Positions 21,928-33,459 are shown, counted from the first letter of the stretch. The stretch: 64,000 bases of DNA from Martelella alba (GCF_005217455.1 NZ_SZPQ01000022.1:1-64000); one strand, 5' to 3'. A program made the numbers and translations. The notes: a model not told the origin generated them from the letters alone.

Positions 21928-22810
21928 AATAATTTCATTTTAATTCAGCGATGGAATTCTATTACTTACATTTAAAAAATTGAACATGTATCATTTTTCG
22001 CGTTAGGCGATATATTAAAAAAACTGAATTAACATGATTTCAACCAAGCTTACAGACAAATGAAGAGACAATGTGCCGCACAGATCAAAAAATATAAAAT
22101 ATTCTCCTACCGTTCACCGGCCGTTTTGTTTCCCACAAACGCCCTCGACAAAGAGCGGACTTGCCGTCGCAGATACCTCGCCTATTTTCACGCCGTCCCG
22201 CTCGCCCTTTCCTTAATCTGCTCCCATCGCCGTCTTGCCCGGCTTATGGGCGTTTTATTGATTAACGTCGTGGCGCGACGGGGAAATGGCCAAGCCTATT
22301 TCTTTTACGTGTTCCGGTAATAAAATTGAGATATACTCTCGTTTGCTGGATTACCACCGTTCTTTTCATTCTCTATAGCAACTGTTTGCTGATTATATAG
22401 TGAGCGTAATGACAGTCAAATAACGGCCATGATGATAATGTAAAACTAATGATTATTTTTATAATAAATAAGATATTAATTACTTTTTGATATAAAAACA
22501 GCCAATATTAACATTTATTTTACATTTATAACTAATTTTATTACCATAATTAACTTTTGCATAATAAATAAACACGATCTTTTTTTGCAAAAAAATCAGG
22601 CAAAAAAACATTGCCAATAAAAAAATCATTATTATACAGCGCATTAAAAAATCTTTTTGGAAGGAATTTAAAAAAAAACAGGTTAGCATGCAGAAAATTA
22701 CAATTCCCTAGCCCACCGGCCTTTCTAACATACTGTATTTGCAGCAGTTTATTGATAATTAAACTTATTAGTCAGGTAATTTATTTATCATTCTAAAGTA
22801 TTCCATAAAA

Positions 22811-22854
22811 TATTTAGAGTCTATACTCTAAATACCTCGAGTTGCATCGCGGCA
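22811..22854. repeat. Repeat end with perfect palindrome
   Basis: TATTTAGAGT and ACTCTAAATA form a perfect 10-bp inverted repeat with a 4-nt centre at 22811-22834. ACCTCGAGTTGCATCGCGGC follows. It looks like two ends of the dispersed repeat meeting head to head. Confidence 0.6.
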
Positions 22855-23141
22855 GGTGAAAACCAGTATGGCTATGGAATCGATGGGGATGCCGCGCACC
22901 ACCCAGGGCCAAAATGGCAAGTGAAATACCCCTAATGGGGGCAGGTTCTTCACCGGAACCTCATATTTGTCAAATGGCACCCCGGCGGCAAGCGGGCCTG
23001 CGGCACGCCATCCGCCCGCGATCCTCCCGAGGATACGGGCTTCGGCCCACGCGGTTTACCTTATTCACTCTTTTCCCAGATCAGAAATTGAGGTTTTTCA
23101 CCTTACGCTCCGATTGTGCAAAGCGGTGAAGCCTCAGGTGA

Positions 23142-23163
23142 GCTTTCCTAACGGAAGGAAAGC
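23142..23163 (+). promoter_or_regulatory. Hairpin in the leader of the efflux operon
   Basis: GCTTTCCT and AGGAAAGC form a perfect 8-bp stem with loop AACGGA, about 90 bp upstream of the adaptor ATG. The sequence CCT-AACGGAAGGAAAG recurs just before the dmsA-like ATG (CCTGAACGGAAGGAAAG, 38652-38668). Function unknown; an RNA element or terminator is possible. Confidence 0.4.
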
Positions 23164-23252
23164 GCTATCTGACGAAATTTTTACAATGCCACCGGCAAAA
23201 TTATTTTATATTAAACGCATCTTTTTTTGACTATTCCGGCCAAACATACCCC

Positions 23253-24521
23253 ATGACATTCCGCGCACCCGTTAGATTCCGCTGGCGCCTCTTGATAATC
23301 CCGCTTATCGTGTTACTGGTGATTGCCGCCGTCGTTTTCCGCGTACTCCATCACGCCCCTTCCGGCGCGCCGCCGGGCGCCGGCGGTCACCGATCCGGCC
23401 GCTTTATGGCGGGAGGATCCATGGGCGGCGCCACCACGCCGGTCCATGCCGGAACGGCGGGCCAGGCCGATGTTCCGGTTTATCTGACCGCGCTGGGCAC
23501 CGTTATCCCCAATGCCACCGTCACCGTCACCAGCCGGGTGGATGGTCAGTTAATGGCGGTGTATTTCACCGAAGGGCAAAAAGTCGCCCAGGGCCAGGTG
23601 TTGGCGCAAATCGATCCGCGTAGCTATCAGGCCACGCTGGCGCAATATCAGGGTGATTTGGCGCAAAACCAGGCGTTGCTGAAAAGTGCGCAACTGACGC
23701 TGGCCCGCTATCGGAAACTTTACGCTCAAGACTCCCTCGCCAAACAAGACCTGGACAGCCAGGTCGCCACGGTGGGGCAGTATAGCGGCGCCATCAAGAC
23801 GGACGAAGCGCAAATCGCCGCCGCCCGGCTCGATATCGAATACAGCCGCATCACCTCGCCTATCAGCGGCCGGGTCGGCCTGCGTCTGGTGGATCCAGGC
23901 AATAACATCACCACCAGCGATAGCACCGGCATCGTGACCGTTACGCAAACCCAACCGGCGGCGGTCACCTTCAGCGTGCCGCAAAGCAATATCCCGGTGC
24001 TGGTGAAAGCGCTGCACCATGGACAATCGTTGCCGGCCGTCGCGTTCGACCAGGACGGCACAACCAAGCTGGCGCAGGGGGAGGTGAAGTTCATCAGCAA
24101 TGAAATCGATACCGATACCGGCACCATCAAACTCAAGGCGGAATTCGCCAATAAAGATGAGTCGCTTTATCCCAATCAGTTCGTCAACATCCGGCTGCAA
24201 ACCGGCTTGCTAAAGCAAGCGACGGTTATCCCCTCGCAAGCCTTGCAGTTGAGTAGCGACGGCAGCTTCGTTTTTGTGATTAACCCGGATAATACCGTCA
24301 CCCGCAAGGCGGTGAAAACCGGTCCGGCTTTCGGCGATGAACAACAGTCCATCTTGTCGGGTATTTCTCCAGGGGATAAAGTCGTGACCGAGGGCATTGA
24401 GCGGTTAACCGATGGCAGCAAAGTCATGCTGGTCAACGCGCAACCCTCCGTCGGCGCGGACAAAACGGCGCGGGCCGACGCGGGCCGCAAGACCACCGCC
24501 GGGAGCGCGCCGGCGCAATGA
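23253..24521 (+). CDS. mdtA: RND efflux periplasmic adaptor (MdtA/MuxA-like)
   Basis: 422 residues. A membrane-fusion protein linking inner-membrane RND pumps to an outer-membrane channel. An N-terminal membrane anchor ([17 protein letters not shown]) is followed by a Gly/Ala-rich linker, a lipoyl/hairpin region (about 95-215, with [20 protein letters not shown] and a coiled coil) and the beta-barrel region with [16 protein letters not shown]. The end is a low-complexity Ala/Lys tail. It overlaps the next gene by 4 nt. Closest by pattern to E. coli MdtA and Pseudomonas MuxA. The gene symbol follows the E. coli family name. Confidence 0.9.
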   Translation: MTFRAPVRFRWRLLIIPLIVLLVIAAVVFRVLHHAPSGAPPGAGGHRSGRFMAGGSMGGATTPVHAGTAGQADVPVYLTALGTVIPNATVTVTSRVDGQLMAVYFTEGQKVAQGQVLAQIDPRSYQATLAQYQGDLAQNQALLKSAQLTLARYRKLYAQDSLAKQDLDSQVATVGQYSGAIKTDEAQIAAARLDIEYSRITSPISGRVGLRLVDPGNNITTSDSTGIVTVTQTQPAAVTFSVPQSNIPVLVKALHHGQSLPAVAFDQDGTTKLAQGEVKFISNEIDTDTGTIKLKAEFANKDESLYPNQFVNIRLQTGLLKQATVIPSQALQLSSDGSFVFVINPDNTVTRKAVKTGPAFGDEQQSILSGISPGDKVVTEGIERLTDGSKVMLVNAQPSVGADKTARADAGRKTTAGSAPAQ

Positions 24522-27500
24522 ATCCGTCACGTATTTTTATCGAGCGTCCAGTCGCCACCCTATTGCTGATGGTGGGGGTGCTGATTTCCGGTATCTTCGC
24601 CTACCGTTTCCTTTCCACATCGGCGTTGCCGGAGGTGGATTATCCGACGATTCAGGTTACCACGCTTTATCCGGGAGCCAGTCCGGACGTGATGGCCTCG
24701 TCGGTGACCGCGCCGCTGGAACGGCAATTAGGGCAGATGGCGGGACTCAGTCAGATGACGTCGAACAGTTCCAGCGGTTCATCGGTCATCACGCTGCAAT
24801 TTACGCTGGATTTGTCGCTGGACGTGGCGGAACAGGAAGTCCAGGCGGCCATCAACGCCGCCAATAATCTGTTGCCGGACGATTTGCCCTACCCGCCCAC
24901 CTACAAGAAAGTCAATCCGGCGGACAGCGCGGTCATCACCTTATCGGCAAGTTCGGATACGTTGCCGCTGACCCAGGTGCAGGATTTGATCAATACCCGC
25001 GTCGCCCTCAAGCTATCGCAGATCTCCGGTGTGGGCATGGTGACGCTGGCCGGCGGCAATCAGCCGGCGATTCGCGTGCGTATGGATCCGAAAGCGCTGG
25101 CGGCGCATGGCCTGACGCTGGAGGATGTCGATACCCTGATTAACGATAGCAATATCAATGGGTCCAAAGGGGGCTTTGATGGTAAATACCATTCCGTCAC
25201 CATTGACGCCAACGATCAGCTTCACACCGCGGCCGAATACGGCAACCTGATATTGACCTATAAAGATGGCGCCGCGCTGCGTTTGAAAGATATCGCTCAA
25301 ATCGAGCAGGCGCCGGAGAATACCTATCAATCGGCCTGGGCCGACCGCAAACCGGCGATAGTCATCAGCGTCCAGCGCCAACCGGGCGCCAATGTCATCG
25401 CGGTGGTGGATAATATCAAGGCCAAATTGCCCACCCTGCAATCGGCACTGCCGGATGGGGTGAAATTGAAGATTTTATCCGACCGCACCCAGACCATCCG
25501 CGCCTCCATAAGCGATGTGCAGTTTGAGCTGATGTTGTCCATAGCGCTGGTGGTGATGGTCACCTTCCTGTTTCTGCGCAACATCGCCGCCACCTTCATC
25601 CCAAGCGTCGCGGTGCCCCTTTCCCTGGTGGGCACGTTTGGGGTGATGTACCTGGCGGGGTTCAGCCTGAATAACTTGACGCTGATGGCCTTGACCATTG
25701 CTACCGGTTTCGTTATCGACGATGCCATCGTGGTGGTGGAAAATATCTCGCGCCGGCTGGAGGACGGGGAACCCCCGTTGGAAGCGGCCTTGAAAGGCTC
25801 CGCCCAGATCGGCTTTACCATTATCTCGCTGACGTTTTCGTTGATCGCGGTTCTGATACCGTTGCTGTTCATGGGCGATGTGGTGGGGCGACTGTTTCGC
25901 GAATTCGCCATCACCCTGGCGGTGTCGATTCTGGTGTCCATGCTGGTATCCCTGACGCTGACGCCGATGCTGTGCGCCTACCTGCTGCGCCACATCCCGC
26001 CGGAACGGCAGTCCCGGTTCGCCCGCAAAGGCGGCGAAGCATTCGACACGCTGGTGAAGGGCTACGATCGCCTGCTCAACGTGGTGCTCAATCACCAGAA
26101 ACTTACCTTGTTGGTGGCGCTGGCCACCTTCGTCCTCACCGCCATACTCTATCTGGCCATCCCCAAAGGATTTTTCCCCTCGCAGGATACCGGGCTTATC
26201 CAGGGGATCACTCTCGCCTCGCAAGATGTGTCATTTACCGAGATGGCGCGGCGTCAGCAGGCGGTGGCGGACGTGGTGCTGAAAAACCCGGCGGTGGAAA
26301 GCCTGTCATCCACCATCGGCGTCGATGGCACCAATACCAGCCTCAACAGCGGGCGGTTGCAAATTAACCTGAAATCGTTCGATGAGCGCGACGAGCGGGC
26401 GCCGCAGATCATCCGGGAGTTGCAACAAGCGGTGGCGAAGGTGCCGGGTATCCGCCTTTATCTGCAACCGGCGCAAGACCTTACCGTCAACGATCAGGTT
26501 ACGCCCAGCCAATATCAGTTCACCCTGGACGACGCCGATAGCGAGGATTTGGCCGACTGGACGCCGAAACTGGTGGCGGCGCTGCAAAAGCGGCCGGAGC
26601 TTAATAGCGTGGTCAGCAATTTGCAAAACCAGGGCCGGGTGGCCTATGTGGAATTGAACCGGGACAAGGCGGCGCGCTACGGCATTACCGCCTCGGATGT
26701 GGATACCGCGCTGTACAACGCCTTCGGCCAGCGGTTGATTTCCACCATTTTCACTCAATCCAACCAATATCGGGTCGTACTGGAAGTGGCGCCGCAGTTT
26801 CAGCAATCGCCGGCATCCCTTGATGATGTCTACATCGCCACCAATCTGTCGTCCGATTCGGACAGCGACACGTCATCCAGTTCATCGTCCTCCAGTTCGT
26901 CCTCCTCGGGGTCTTCCAGTTCGTCCTCCTCGAGCGCCTCTTCGTCCAGTTCGTCATCGTCAAGCAGTTCTTCGTCGTCCTCCGGCACCACCGGTATGGT
27001 CAGGCTGACCTCGATCGCCACCGTTCATCAACGGCTGGGTTCGTTGATGAACATGCGGTTGGATCAGTTCCCGGCGGTCACCGTCTCTTTTAACCTGAAC
27101 GACGGCTATTCGCTGGATGACGCCCAGCGGGCCATTGCCGAAACCAGCCGGCAATTGGCCAAGCCATCCGGTATTACCTTGCGGTACCAGGGCGAAACCG
27201 CCGCTTTCCAGAACGCCTCCAGCAACACCCTTTGGCTTATCCTGGCGGCGTTGATCACCATGTATGTGGTGCTGGGTATTCTTTATGAAAGCTTCATCCA
27301 CCCGGTGACCATATTGTCCACCCTGCCGTCGGCGGCGGTGGGCGCGCTGCTGAGTTTGCTGGCGGCGGGCAGCCAATTCAGCCTTATCGCCTTGATTGGG
27401 GTCATCCTGCTTATCGGCATCGTCAAGAAAAACGCCATTATGATGATCGACTTCGCGCTGGAGGCGGAAAACAAGCAGCATCTCAGCCCGCGCGACGCCA

Positions 27501-27766
27501 TCCATCAAGCCTGCCTGCTGCGTTTTAGACCGATTCTGATGACGACCATGGCGGCGTTGCTGGGCGCGTTGCCATTGATGCTGGCATCCGGTTCCGGCGC
27601 TGAATTGCGTCGGCCGCTGGGGCTTGCCATCGTCGGCGGCCTTATCGTCAGCCAGGCGCTAACGCTATTTTCGACGCCGGTTATTTATCTGTTGTTCGAC
27701 GGACTCGCCGCGCGTGGCAAGCGCTTTATGCAGAGGGCGCAACAGCGGACGCGGAGGCGTGAATGA
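24518..27766 (+). CDS. mdtB: RND efflux pump subunit (MdtB/MuxB-like) with serine-rich insert
   Basis: 1082 residues, about 40 longer than E. coli MdtB. A proton-driven inner-membrane pump with the RND layout: one N-terminal helix, a large periplasmic loop, helices 2-6 (around 335-540, including [20 protein letters not shown] with the conserved Asp pair), a second loop and a C-terminal helix bundle ([20 protein letters not shown]). MdtB and MdtC work as a mixed trimer. Oddly, residues 778-822 are 39 Ser of 45, inserted in the second periplasmic loop between DDVYIATNL and [12 protein letters not shown]. The rest of the protein is intact. Confidence 0.92.
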   Translation: MNPSRIFIERPVATLLLMVGVLISGIFAYRFLSTSALPEVDYPTIQVTTLYPGASPDVMASSVTAPLERQLGQMAGLSQMTSNSSSGSSVITLQFTLDLSLDVAEQEVQAAINAANNLLPDDLPYPPTYKKVNPADSAVITLSASSDTLPLTQVQDLINTRVALKLSQISGVGMVTLAGGNQPAIRVRMDPKALAAHGLTLEDVDTLINDSNINGSKGGFDGKYHSVTIDANDQLHTAAEYGNLILTYKDGAALRLKDIAQIEQAPENTYQSAWADRKPAIVISVQRQPGANVIAVVDNIKAKLPTLQSALPDGVKLKILSDRTQTIRASISDVQFELMLSIALVVMVTFLFLRNIAATFIPSVAVPLSLVGTFGVMYLAGFSLNNLTLMALTIATGFVIDDAIVVVENISRRLEDGEPPLEAALKGSAQIGFTIISLTFSLIAVLIPLLFMGDVVGRLFREFAITLAVSILVSMLVSLTLTPMLCAYLLRHIPPERQSRFARKGGEAFDTLVKGYDRLLNVVLNHQKLTLLVALATFVLTAILYLAIPKGFFPSQDTGLIQGITLASQDVSFTEMARRQQAVADVVLKNPAVESLSSTIGVDGTNTSLNSGRLQINLKSFDERDERAPQIIRELQQAVAKVPGIRLYLQPAQDLTVNDQVTPSQYQFTLDDADSEDLADWTPKLVAALQKRPELNSVVSNLQNQGRVAYVELNRDKAARYGITASDVDTALYNAFGQRLISTIFTQSNQYRVVLEVAPQFQQSPASLDDVYIATNLSSDSDSDTSSSSSSSSSSSSGSSSSSSSSASSSSSSSSSSSSSSSGTTGMVRLTSIATVHQRLGSLMNMRLDQFPAVTVSFNLNDGYSLDDAQRAIAETSRQLAKPSGITLRYQGETAAFQNASSNTLWLILAALITMYVVLGILYESFIHPVTILSTLPSAAVGALLSLLAAGSQFSLIALIGVILLIGIVKKNAIMMIDFALEAENKQHLSPRDAIHQACLLRFRPILMTTMAALLGALPLMLASGSGAELRRPLGLAIVGGLIVSQALTLFSTPVIYLLFDGLAARGKRFMQRAQQRTRRRE
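26849..26983 (+). repeat. Serine-codon low-complexity tract inside the RND pump gene
   Basis: 45 consecutive codons, 39 of them Ser, using TCG, TCC, TCA, TCT, AGT and AGC in mixed order, with Asp, Thr, Gly and Ala interspersed. The codon mixture argues against very recent slippage and for a maintained or older expansion. The frame is kept through it. Confidence 0.9.
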
Positions 27767-30700
27767 ATATCGTCCGCCTGTTTATCTTCCGCCCGGTGGC
27801 GACGCTGCTGCTGACCCTGTCGATCCTGCTTTTGGGCGCGCTCGGTTATCGTCTGCTGCCGGTGGCGCCGCTACCGCAGGTGGATTTCCCCACCATCATG
27901 GTGACGGCCAGTCTGTCCGGCGCCAGCCCGGAAACCATGGCCGCCACGGTGGCCACTCCGTTGGAGCGGGCGCTGGGACAAATCGCCGGCGTGACCGAGA
28001 TGACCTCCAGCAGTTCGCAGGGCTCTACCACCATCATTTTGCAATTTGAGCTGAGCCGCGACATCAATGGCGCGGCACGCGACGTACAGGCGGCGATCAA
28101 TGCCGCGCGCAGCCTGCTGCCCAGCAGCATGGCCTCGCTGCCCACCTACCGTAAGGCCAATCCTTCCGACGCGCCCATCGTCATGTTGGCGCTCACCTCG
28201 ACAACCCGTTCCCGCGGCGAGCTTTATGATCTGGCCGACAGTAAAATTGACCAGAAGATCGCCCAGGTGCAAGGCGTGGGTGAGGTATCGCTGAGGGGCG
28301 GCGCGCTGCCGGCGGTGCGTATCGATTTGCAGCCGCAGAGGCTGACACACTTCGGCGTCTCCCTTGATACCGTGCGCGAAGCCGTCGCCGACAGTACCAC
28401 TAATCTGCCGAAAGGCATGTTGAACGGCGACAGCCAGTCCTGGGTGGTGGACAGCAATGGTCAATTAAATAAGGCGGCGCAGTACCGCGACCTGATCGTC
28501 AGCTACCGGGACGGTCGGGCCATTCGTTTGCACGATGTGGCGACGGTCTACGACTCGGTGGAGGATAAATACACAGCCGGCTATTACAACCGGACGCCGT
28601 CGGTGATGATCGGCGTGACCCGTCAGGCGGGCGCCAATATGCTGGAAACCATCGACGCCATCAAGGCGCTATTGCCTGAGCTGCAAAAAGAGCTGCCGGC
28701 CGACACCTCGCTGAAACTGGTGGTGGATCGTTCCACCACGGTGCGTTCTTCCCTGTATGATACCGAAGAGACGTTGCTTATCGCGGTATTGCTGGTCATC
28801 GGCGTGGTGTTCGTTTTCCTGCGCAACGGCCGGGCGGTGGTGATCCCGGCGCTGGCCTTGCCGGTTTCGCTTATAGGCACCTGCGCGGTGATGTATCTGT
28901 TAGGCTACAGCCTGGATAACCTGTCGCTGATGGCGTTAATTATCGCCACCGGTTTCGTGGTGGACGACGCCATCGTGGTGCTGGAGAACATTACCCGCTA
29001 TATCGAAGAGGGGCTAAGTCCGGTACGGGCCGCCATCAGGGGGGCCAGGGAAGTCAGTTCCACCGTGCTGTCCATGACGCTGTCGCTGGTGGCGGTATTT
29101 ATCCCCATTTTGTTGATGGGCAGCGTGGTCGGCAGGCTGTTTCGCGAATTCGCGGTAACGCTGACGGTCTCCCTGCTGATTTCAATGGTGGTTTCGCTGA
29201 CGCTGACGCCCATGCTGTGTTCCCGTCTGTTGCGGCGCAAGCCGCCGCAAACCAAGCGGCCCCACCCCCTCAACCGCTGGATAGAAGGCCGGTTGACCGC
29301 GCTGCTGGCGGCCTACGCCCGCGGCCTGGAATGGGTGATGGCCCATCAGCGCCTGACGCTGTTCAGTTTACTGATGACCGTGGCGCTCAATGTATTTTTA
29401 TATACCGTGGTGCAAAAAGGCTTCTTCCCCGATCAGGACACAGGCCTGTTAATGGGTATGGTCCGCGCCGATCAGAATATTTCGTTTCAGGCGATGGAGC
29501 CCAAATTACAGGAATTTTCCCGGTTGATCGCCGCGGATCCGGCCGTGGACGGGGTGATGGCCTCCACCGGCAGCGGCGCGTTCGGGTCGCGTAATACCGC
29601 CAACTTTTTCGTGCATTTAAAGGATCTTGACCAGCGCAGCGCCTCAGCCACCGAGGTGGCCAACCGTTTGACCGCCAAAGCGCGGAATATACTCGGCGCG
29701 CAGTTGTTTCTGATGGCGGCGCAGGATTTGCATATCGGCGGTCGCAGCGCCAACGCCAGCTATCAATACAGCTTGCTGGCCGACGACCTGGATTTGTTGC
29801 GCGCCTGGACGCCCAAGGTACAAAAAGCGTTGGAGCAAATTCCGCAGCTCACCAGTGTTGATTCCGATGCCCAAAACGGCGGACAGGAAGTGATGATCAA
29901 TATCAACCGCGATCGCGCCACCCGGCTGGGCGTAAATGTCGATATGCTTGACACGCTATTGAACAACGCGTTCAGCCAGCGGCAGATCGCCACGCTCTAC
30001 CACTCGCTTAACCAATATCACGTGGTGATGGGGGTGAACGATAAATTCACCCGCGACCCGAACACGCTCAAAGAGCTGTTCGTGGTCAACGACAATGGCG
30101 ATCAGATACCGCTATCCGCCTTCGCCACCTTCACCGGCGGCACCGCCCCGCTATCGGTGGCGCACCAAAGCCAGTCCGCCGCCACCACCATCGCCTTCAA
30201 TCTCCAAGACGGCGTGTCCCTTGAGCAAGCGCAACAATTGATCAAAAACGCCATGGCGCGGATCGGGCTGCCGGCCAACATTCAGACCGAATATTCCGGC
30301 ACCGCGCGGGAATTCGCCGAACTGAGCGCCACCATGCCGTGGCTTATCCTGGCCGCCCTGGCGGCGGTGTATATCGTCCTGGGGATGTTATACGAAAGTT
30401 ATATCCACCCCCTGACCATCATTTCCACGCTGCCGTCGGCCGGCGTGGGCGCGTTGCTGCTATTGCTCTTGACCAATACCCAACTGACGGTGATTGCCTT
30501 GATAGGCATTCTGCTGCTGATAGGTATCGTAAAAAAGAACGCCATTATGATGATTGATTTCGCGTTGATGGCGGAGCGGCAGCTCGGCATGACGCCGCAG
30601 CAGGCTATCGTCCAGGCGTGCCTGATGCGCTTTAGGCCGATCATGATGACCACGTTGGCCGCCTTTTTCGGGGCGCTGCCGTTGGCCTTGGGCCATGGCG

Positions 30701-30867
30701 GCGATGCCGACCTGCGCCGGCCGCTGGGGCTGGCGATCACCGGCGGTTTGGCGCTCAGTCAGTTATTAACCCTGTTCACCACCCCGGTGGTATACCTGTA
30801 TCTCGATCGCGCCAGCCGCGCCACGAAACGCCAGTGGCGGCGCCTGCGCCAGGCGTTGAGCTTTTAA
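27763..30867 (+). CDS. mdtC: RND efflux pump subunit (MdtC/MuxC-like)
   Basis: 1034 residues, normal for MdtC. The second RND subunit, overlapping mdtB by 4 nt (ATGA). Conserved features include [20 protein letters not shown] in helix 4 and [20 protein letters not shown] in the C-terminal bundle. It starts [20 protein letters not shown]. There is no serine insert at the position equivalent to that in the preceding subunit. Confidence 0.93.
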   Translation: MNIVRLFIFRPVATLLLTLSILLLGALGYRLLPVAPLPQVDFPTIMVTASLSGASPETMAATVATPLERALGQIAGVTEMTSSSSQGSTTIILQFELSRDINGAARDVQAAINAARSLLPSSMASLPTYRKANPSDAPIVMLALTSTTRSRGELYDLADSKIDQKIAQVQGVGEVSLRGGALPAVRIDLQPQRLTHFGVSLDTVREAVADSTTNLPKGMLNGDSQSWVVDSNGQLNKAAQYRDLIVSYRDGRAIRLHDVATVYDSVEDKYTAGYYNRTPSVMIGVTRQAGANMLETIDAIKALLPELQKELPADTSLKLVVDRSTTVRSSLYDTEETLLIAVLLVIGVVFVFLRNGRAVVIPALALPVSLIGTCAVMYLLGYSLDNLSLMALIIATGFVVDDAIVVLENITRYIEEGLSPVRAAIRGAREVSSTVLSMTLSLVAVFIPILLMGSVVGRLFREFAVTLTVSLLISMVVSLTLTPMLCSRLLRRKPPQTKRPHPLNRWIEGRLTALLAAYARGLEWVMAHQRLTLFSLLMTVALNVFLYTVVQKGFFPDQDTGLLMGMVRADQNISFQAMEPKLQEFSRLIAADPAVDGVMASTGSGAFGSRNTANFFVHLKDLDQRSASATEVANRLTAKARNILGAQLFLMAAQDLHIGGRSANASYQYSLLADDLDLLRAWTPKVQKALEQIPQLTSVDSDAQNGGQEVMININRDRATRLGVNVDMLDTLLNNAFSQRQIATLYHSLNQYHVVMGVNDKFTRDPNTLKELFVVNDNGDQIPLSAFATFTGGTAPLSVAHQSQSAATTIAFNLQDGVSLEQAQQLIKNAMARIGLPANIQTEYSGTAREFAELSATMPWLILAALAAVYIVLGMLYESYIHPLTIISTLPSAGVGALLLLLLTNTQLTVIALIGILLLIGIVKKNAIMMIDFALMAERQLGMTPQQAIVQACLMRFRPIMMTTLAAFFGALPLALGHGGDADLRRPLGLAITGGLALSQLLTLFTTPVVYLYLDRASRATKRQWRRLRQALSF

Positions 30868-32279
30868 TGATGAAAAAACCCCAAGCCAAGAATAACGTTT
30901 TTGCGATGACGCCGGTGTTATTAGCGCTGTTACTCGCCGGCTGCGCGGTAGGGCCGGACTATCACCGTCCGGATATCGCCGTTCCCTTGCAATACAAAGA
31001 GGCGCGCGGGTGGCTGAAAGCCACGCCGCAAGACGATGTCGGCAAGGGCGAGTGGTGGGAAGCCTACCGCGATCCGACGCTTTCCGCCCTGTTGCGCCAG
31101 GTCGCCGTTTCCAATCAGAACGTGGCGGAATACGCGGCGCAATTTCGCGAGGCGCAGGCATTGGCGGCGCAATCGCGCGCCGAGCTGTTCCCCAGCGTCA
31201 GCGGCGACGTGTCCAGTACCCGTAGCCGGTCTTCATCCGCCAGCGGCGTCGGCAACAGCCACAGCGCCGAGCTGAGCGCCAGTTGGGAGATCGATCTGTG
31301 GGGCAAGCTCAGACGCACGCTGGAGGAGAATAAGGCCAGCGCGCAGGCGAGCCAGGCCGAACTGGCGAACATCACCCTCAGCGCGCAATCGGAACTGGCG
31401 CAGGATTACTTTCAACTGCGGATAATGGATCAGCAGATCGCGCTTTATCAGCAAAGCATACAGGCTTATGAACGTTATTTGCAGGTGATAGACAACAAGT
31501 ACCGGGCCGGCAGCGAAGCGCGCAACACGCTGGCGCAGGCGCAGATGCAACTGGAAAGCGCGCGCGCCAGCGCATTGGATTATCAATGGCAGCGCGCCCA
31601 GCTTGAACATGCCATCGCGCTGCTGCTGGGCAAAACGCCGGCGGAATTCAGCCTGCCCGCCGCCCCGTTGGTGGCCGTTCTGCCGGCCGTTCCGGCGGCA
31701 TTACCCGCCACTTTGTTGCAGCGCCGGCCAGATATCGCCTATGCCGAACGGAATGTGGCGGCGGCCAATGCGGCGGTGGGTGTCGCCATCGCCGGCTACT
31801 ACCCGGATTTAACCCTTAGCGCCAGCGGCGGGTTCGCCAGTACGGTGTTGCATAACCTGATGACCGCGCCCAATCGGGTCTGGTCGCTGGGGCCGGAACT
31901 GAGCGGCACCCTACTGGATTTCGGCGCCACCTCGGCCAAGGTCGCACAGGCGCGGGCCGCCTACGACGCCAGCGTCGCCAGCTATCGCCAGTCAGTACTG
32001 TCCGGTATCGGCGAAGTGGAAGATTATCTGGTGGAATTGCATACGTTGCAAAGCGAAGTCGCCGCCAGTCAGCGCGCAACGACGGCGGCGAAAGAATCCG
32101 CACGGGTAACCCGCAACCAATATGAAGCCGGCATGATCGATTATCTGGACGTCGCCACCACCGAAAACAGCAGCTTAAGCGATCAACAGAGCCTGCTTTC
32201 GCTACAAAGCACCCAATGGGTAACCAGCGTCAAACTGATAGCGGCGCTGGGCGGCGGCTGGCAGGCCGACAACCACTGA
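30867..32279 (+). CDS. Outer-membrane efflux lipoprotein (OprM/OpmB-type)
   Basis: About 470 residues from ATG at 30867 (or 30870), overlapping the stop of the RND gene by 1 nt. A lipoprotein signal (LLALLLAGCAVGPDYHRP) identifies the NodT/OprM family of trimeric outer-membrane channels. Two repeated efflux-protein domains rich in Ala/Gln helices follow (SAELSASWEIDLWGKLRRTL; later SLGPELSGTLLDFGATSAKV). Encoding a dedicated outer-membrane factor makes the operon resemble Pseudomonas MuxABC-OpmB more than E. coli mdtABCD-baeSR. Confidence 0.92.
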   Translation: MMKKPQAKNNVFAMTPVLLALLLAGCAVGPDYHRPDIAVPLQYKEARGWLKATPQDDVGKGEWWEAYRDPTLSALLRQVAVSNQNVAEYAAQFREAQALAAQSRAELFPSVSGDVSSTRSRSSSASGVGNSHSAELSASWEIDLWGKLRRTLEENKASAQASQAELANITLSAQSELAQDYFQLRIMDQQIALYQQSIQAYERYLQVIDNKYRAGSEARNTLAQAQMQLESARASALDYQWQRAQLEHAIALLLGKTPAEFSLPAAPLVAVLPAVPAALPATLLQRRPDIAYAERNVAAANAAVGVAIAGYYPDLTLSASGGFASTVLHNLMTAPNRVWSLGPELSGTLLDFGATSAKVAQARAAYDASVASYRQSVLSGIGEVEDYLVELHTLQSEVAASQRATTAAKESARVTRNQYEAGMIDYLDVATTENSSLSDQQSLLSLQSTQWVTSVKLIAALGGGWQADNH

Positions 32280-32293
32280 GGGCCGCCGCGACG

Positions 32294-32318
32294 CCGGCGC
32301 CTTAACCCGCGGCGCCGG
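32294..32318. terminator. GC-rich hairpin between the efflux operon and tetR
   Basis: CCGGCGCC and GGCGCCGG form a perfect 8-bp stem with a 9-nt loop between the two convergent genes. There is no T-run, so termination is possible but not certain. Confidence 0.45.
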
Positions 32319-32352
32319 GGTGGAAACGCCATTGCCGGGCCGGCGGTTTTCC

Positions 32353-33021
32353 TCACACTTCGACGGCGAGGCGGGCTTTGCCCGGTTCGGCCATGAGAAG
32401 CTGCGGCCAGGCCGACATGACTTTGGCCACAATGGCGTTTAAATCTTCCTGGCTGGCGCCGTCGCGGGCCTGCACCGACATTCCCTGGGTCAGGCAGGCG
32501 AAGTATTTGGCCAGATCCGCGACATCGGTTTTATCGGGGATCTCACCCCGCAGTTGCCGGTCGCGCAGGAAATCCATCAGCATTTTCTCATGCAGGCGAT
32601 GACGGTTGCGTAACATCTCCCCCACCGCGCTCGACGCCGCGGAAAGCGCCGCCGACGTACAGACCAGAAAACAGCCCGACGGCAGGCTTTTATCGGTATA
32701 GAGCGCCGCCGTATCACGCAGGAAATTTTCAATCGCTCCTTGCGCCGTGCTGTTCGGATCGGACAGCAAGGAACGGCCGCGTTCGGCGAACTGGGAAATG
32801 TACCGTTCTACGGCGGCGCGGAACAAGCCTTCCTTATTGCCGAATTCGCCGTAAAGCGTCGGCGCCTTGGCCCCTGTCGCCGCAACCAGGTCGGATAATG
32901 AAGTGGCTTCGTAACCGTGACGCCAAAAGAGCTGCAACGCCTTGTCCAGCGCATCGTCGCGGTCGAACTGTTTAGGCCGTCCCCGCCCTTTGCGGACGGA
33001 GGCAACACGATCAGTTTCCAT
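32353..33021 (-). CDS. TetR-family transcriptional regulator
   Basis: 222 residues. The N-terminal helix-turn-helix is at about 20-65 (DDALDKALQLFWRHGYEATS, then LSDLVAATGAKAPTLYGEFG), preceded by the basic arm RKGRGRPKQFDR. The C-terminal ligand domain contains PSGCFLVCTSAALS, a pattern common in this TetR subgroup. It is convergent with the RND operon and divergent from two small secreted proteins. Near-palindromic sites in its upstream region are likely operators (inference). The ligand is unknown. Confidence 0.92.
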   Translation of the reverse strand: METDRVASVRKGRGRPKQFDRDDALDKALQLFWRHGYEATSLSDLVAATGAKAPTLYGEFGNKEGLFRAAVERYISQFAERGRSLLSDPNSTAQGAIENFLRDTAALYTDKSLPSGCFLVCTSAALSAASSAVGEMLRNRHRLHEKMLMDFLRDRQLRGEIPDKTDVADLAKYFACLTQGMSVQARDGASQEDLNAIVAKVMSAWPQLLMAEPGKARLAVEV

Positions 33022-33059
33022 AAACGCCTCTCTTAGCTTAAAACTGTTATCAAATATAA

Positions 33060-33073
33060 TTAACGATCATTAA
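33060..33073. promoter_or_regulatory. Putative TetR operator, copy 1
   Basis: TTAACGATCATTAA is a near-perfect palindrome centred on GATC, about 40 bp upstream of the tetR start. The same site in reverse orientation recurs at 33238-33251, and again at 33755-33768. Confidence 0.5.
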
Positions 33074-33237
33074 AGAAATTACAACACTTTTATGCAGTTT
33101 CTGATAAATTTTACAAAAAATGCGTTAATTTATAGTTTCCTCACCTGCATTTTTCGCCCGACACGGCCTTGAAAAACCACGTTAACACAAAGAATACGCA
33201 CAGTTTATATATAAAAATCAATTATATTCATATTATA

Positions 33238-33251
33238 TTAATGATCGTTAT
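33238..33251. promoter_or_regulatory. Putative TetR operator, copy 2
   Basis: TTAATGATCGTTAT, the reverse-complement form of the site at 33060, in the middle of the divergent region. Confidence 0.5.
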
Positions 33252-33459
33252 AAAATAATTTGATCATTATCACAATTACGGCTAGTATTTTCTTACCAAG
33301 TATTAAAAAAATAATTTCTTAACTAACTATATATATCCAATAGATTCCGCTCCGCGGCGCAACTGACGGCAAGCGTGTCACGTAACCTGGTGAACCCGGA
33401 GCGCGCCGGCAGTCAGACAAGCCGCAAGCGGAGAGATATTGGGACAAATGGAGATCACT

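Larger units (their letters stand above)
21777..23252. other. Long gene-poor region between hilA and the efflux operon
   Basis: About 1.5 kb without a convincing gene. The first part (21777-22060) should contain the hilA promoter and holds a dispersed repeat copy at 21841-21927. 22330-22810 is very AT-rich, with no motif I can name. A GC-richer island at 22100-22320 has open frames of up to 86 codons that look like no family, and may be gene debris. 22811-22854 holds another repeat end. 22880-23190 shares short blocks with the leader of the dmsA-like gene and ends with a hairpin (23142-23163) before the efflux adaptor. Confidence 0.5.
33022..33459. other. Upstream region of tetR and the small secreted protein
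   Basis: 438 bp, AT-rich, no gene. It contains two copies of a near-palindromic site centred on GATC (33060-33073 and 33238-33251). A third copy follows the first small gene. Divergent promoters must lie here. Confidence 0.55.

Noticed and set aside
22060-22320. 86-residue frame in the hilA-efflux gap
   Set aside because: No ribosome site, no family pattern, odd Arg/Cys/His composition; at best debris.
24518-30867. Several 130-250 residue antisense frames under the RND pump genes
   Set aside because: All are shadows of the highly conserved pump frames, and one is Glu/Asp-rich only because it reads the serine tract backwards.
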